NCBI GenBank assembly: GCA_014802265.1
Contig: JAAVCP010000019.1
Location: forward strand, 1-34,784
Direction of reading: 5' to 3'
From: Bacteroides sp.
Lineage (GTDB): Bacteria; Bacteroidota; Bacteroidia; Bacteroidales; Muribaculaceae
Length of the DNA stretch: 34,784 nucleotides
The notes beneath the pieces are model-generated. The model did no database searches. It was not told the origin of the DNA and was given only the letters and a program-made list of their open reading frames with translations. Below are positions 33,527-34,784 of the stretch, piece by piece; the first letter of the stretch is position 1; each line of letters opens with the position of its first letter. A program made the position numbers and the translations under genes.

Positions 33527-33568
33527 ATTAATGATTAAGTATATAAGGATAAGAGGTTAATCATTAAT
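33527..33568. repeat. 12-bp inverted repeat upstream of cydA
   Basis: ATTAATGATTAA (33527-33538) and TTAATCATTAAT (33557-33568) are exact reverse complements around an 18-nt loop, 40-81 nt upstream of the cydA start codon. It may be a processing or attenuation element between the DUF4492 gene and cydA, or a regulator site. Confidence 0.5.
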
Positions 33569-33595
33569 TTATTATTGATGGTTGGCGGGGAGAGG

Positions 33596-33844
33596 TTAGT
33601 TTCTGTTGATTAGTTCCTTACGCACGAAGTCTGCGCGATCTTCGTCATTATCAAAGTTTTTTTGAAGGATATTAGGGAAGAAGAGGAGTTTGATTACTAC
33701 GAAGAATAGAAACAGTTTGACAAGAATAATTACCCATAGGGTTTTCCCTATGGTCATATTCCGGAAACCATCGTAATAAAACGACCAAACTTTCCGGGCA
33801 TTTTCTGAAATTATGGCGGAAGCACCTCTTAATTGTGTAATCAT
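33596..33844 (-). CDS. DUF4492 protein, cytochrome bd accessory
   Basis: This 82-residue protein (from the ATG at 33844) has the DUF4492 core FYYDGFRNMTIGKTLWVIIL, then one hydrophobic helix ending FPNILQKNFDNDEDRADFVR. The family is found almost only next to cydAB in Bacteroidota and Campylobacterota and is thought to help bd oxidase assembly or act as a small subunit. An ATG at 33859 is also possible; the first 20 residues are not conserved in the family. It is the first gene of the cyd operon. Confidence 0.88.
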   Translation of the reverse strand: MITQLRGASAIISENARKVWSFYYDGFRNMTIGKTLWVIILVKLFLFFVVIKLLFFPNILQKNFDNDEDRADFVRKELINRN

Positions 33845-33859
33845 GCGCAAATTTAACAA

Positions 33860-34124
33860 ATATTCTTGATAAGCAATACAAATTTTAACATATAAGTTGT
33901 TTAATTTTTTACTTTTTTTGATTTGATCATATTTTTGAGATGATTTTATAATTAAAAAGAAGAGGGTGTATCAAAAAATGAAGTGCACTTCTGGGTTCCA
34001 CAGAACACAAGATGGAACTATAATATCGGCTGGCGATATGCGGAAGATTATTATAAAGGGGGAGGGTGTATCAAAGTTCTGAATTTTGATACACCCTCCC
34101 TGAATTGGCAAGAGGCAGTCAGCC
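33860..34124. other. Spacer with repeat pair between cyd operon and Big2 gene
   Basis: This 265-nt spacer lies upstream of the DUF4492 gene and downstream of the Big2 gene. Apart from the repeat element at 33962-34100 it is AT-rich and featureless. The open + frame from 33983 (WNYNIGWRYAEDYYK) is short and unassigned; it may be a fossil of a gene end. Confidence 0.5.
33962..34100. repeat. Palindromic repeat pair (REPIN- or MITE-like)
   Basis: GAGGGTGTATCAAAAA starts at 33962. A hairpin at 34060-34100 (16-bp arms, GGGAGGGTGTATCAAA) repeats it and carries its reverse complement, so the 139-nt unit is bounded by inverted copies of TGTATCAAA-like sequence. The hairpin itself ends the leftward Big2 gene. 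The same core occurs at 524-568 and 27934-27985. Confidence 0.55.
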
Positions 34125-34784
34125 TTATCTCAAATAAAATTTTTTGGTCATATTTCCCATACGAATAATATATATACCCGGGCTAAGTTGAGCCAAATAA
34201 TTTTTATCACAGTTTTTGTTAAGCAACACACCGTCTATTGTGAATATATCAATATTATTTTTATTGGTAAAAATGGTATCAATATCGGATATACCGGAAA
34301 TGATACACTCTGCGGTTAAATCAGACCCATCTTTTGTTGATACAGTGATAATGCACGCACCGGACTCCAAAATAGATACTAAACCATTTTCATTAACCAC
34401 AGCCACTGACTCATCGCTTGAGGACCAAGTGACAGATTTATCGGTAGTATTCTCTGGCAGAATTGTAACTTCGAGCTGAAAACTTTCTCCTTCTATTCCG
34501 TCCAGGTTATCCGGATTCACCGTAATTGACTCTGCAAGAATTGGATTAACACTGATATGACAAGAGGCACTTATAGCTGAATCTTGTAGGACTGTCGCAA
34601 TAATATTGGTTGTACCTATTTTAAGTGCCGTTACATTGCCTTCTGCGTCTACAATTGCTATAGTCTCATTTTCTGAAGACCAGACTACAGTTTTATCGGT
34701 TGCATCCTCGGGGAGTACTGTTGCAGAGAGCGTCATTCCCTCACCGACCTTAAGCTGTGCGCTTTCATAGTTCAGCGTGATGCT
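34125..34784 (-). CDS. Big2-domain protein with type IX-like sorting tail (5' end outside window)
   Basis: The minus-strand frame is open to the window edge, so the 220 residues seen are the C-terminus. Two bacterial Ig-like group 2 domains are visible, each with L...VLPEDATDKTVVWSSENE or ILPENTTDKSVTWSSSDE followed by V..G.V.....G...I. The last 55 residues (IDIFTIDGVLLNKN ... LSPGIYIIRMGNMTKKFYLR) have the form of a type A type IX sorting domain, ending in a basic strand. It is likely a surface or secreted protein exported by PorSS and anchored through this tail. The function is unknown because the N-terminal part is missing. Confidence 0.85.
   Translation of the reverse strand, partial: SITLNYESAQLKVGEGMTLSATVLPEDATDKTVVWSSENETIAIVDAEGNVTALKIGTTNIIATVLQDSAISASCHISVNPILAESITVNPDNLDGIEGESFQLEVTILPENTTDKSVTWSSSDESVAVVNENGLVSILESGACIITVSTKDGSDLTAECIISGISDIDTIFTNKNNIDIFTIDGVLLNKNCDKNYLAQLSPGIYIIRMGNMTKKFYLR

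Noticed and set aside
33983..34168. Small + strand gene WNYNIGWRYAEDYYK
   Set aside because: It runs through the palindromic hairpin and lacks a promoter; at best it is a gene fossil inside a repeat.
1..34784. tRNA, rRNA or riboswitch genes
   Set aside because: I looked for cloverleaf-like GGTTCGAATC segments and known riboswitch cores in the spacers and found none.

Overview
This window looks like chromosomal DNA from an anaerobic gut Bacteroidales, most likely Muribaculaceae or a close relative. The evidence is the TTTG-N20-TAnnTTTG promoter form, a patatin/barrel exoprotein, the DUF4492-cydA-cydB cluster, a 29-residue AURKAIP1/COX24-type basic protein beside HU, a Big2 protein with a type IX secretion-like tail, and weak Shine-Dalgarno signals. 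The family-level placement is inference; no rRNA or tRNA gene lies here.

Layout. 1-311 is the 5' end of an IS630-type transposase. 597-18587 is a leftward surface-polysaccharide (capsule/exopolysaccharide) locus. In transcription order it holds an unusual 486-residue antiterminator (degenerate tyrosine-recombinase-like N-half, UpxY/NusG-like C-half), an unknown partner gene, rfbA, rfbC, a Wzx flippase, a GT2, a pyruvyltransferase, two GT4s, a frameshifted CapA-type gene, a hexapeptide acetyltransferase, a TupA-type ATP-grasp protein, another GT2 and ugd; the EpsG-type polymerase follows wzx. A small unit of a phage-like hypothetical gene and a WecA/TagO-type initiating transferase closes the locus. 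The genes from wzx to ugd are visibly AT-rich compared with both flanks, as expected for an exchangeable serotype cassette.

18588-19364 has no gene but carries the most interesting signal. A 15-bp inverted repeat (18764-18778 and 19017-19031) brackets a consensus Bacteroidota promoter that points away from the capsule genes. I read it as a phase-variable promoter in the OFF orientation. Inversion would aim it at the recombinase-NusG fusion gene across a leader of about 240 nt that contains a hairpin.

19365-33859 is mostly housekeeping: a thioredoxin-fold protein without CxxC, a type Vd patatin autotransporter, ApbE, a DJ-1/PfpI protein, a YigZ/IMPACT protein, a YjjG-like HAD phosphatase, HU, the bS22/mS38-like peptide, RNase E/G, FolC, a two-gene chromate transporter, and cytochrome bd oxidase with DUF4492. 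33860-34124 holds a palindromic repeat pair. 34125-34784 is the C-terminal end of a Big2-repeat secreted protein that runs off the window.

How the parts fit together: RfbA/RfbC (dTDP-sugar), Ugd (UDP-glucuronate), the glycosyltransferases, pyruvyl and acetyl modifiers, WecA initiation, Wzx export and Wzy polymerisation are enough for a Wzx/Wzy-type polysaccharide pathway. Exceptions are the missing rfbB/rfbD and Wza/Wzc export genes, which must lie elsewhere if used. The antiterminator and the putative switch would decide whether the whole set is expressed.
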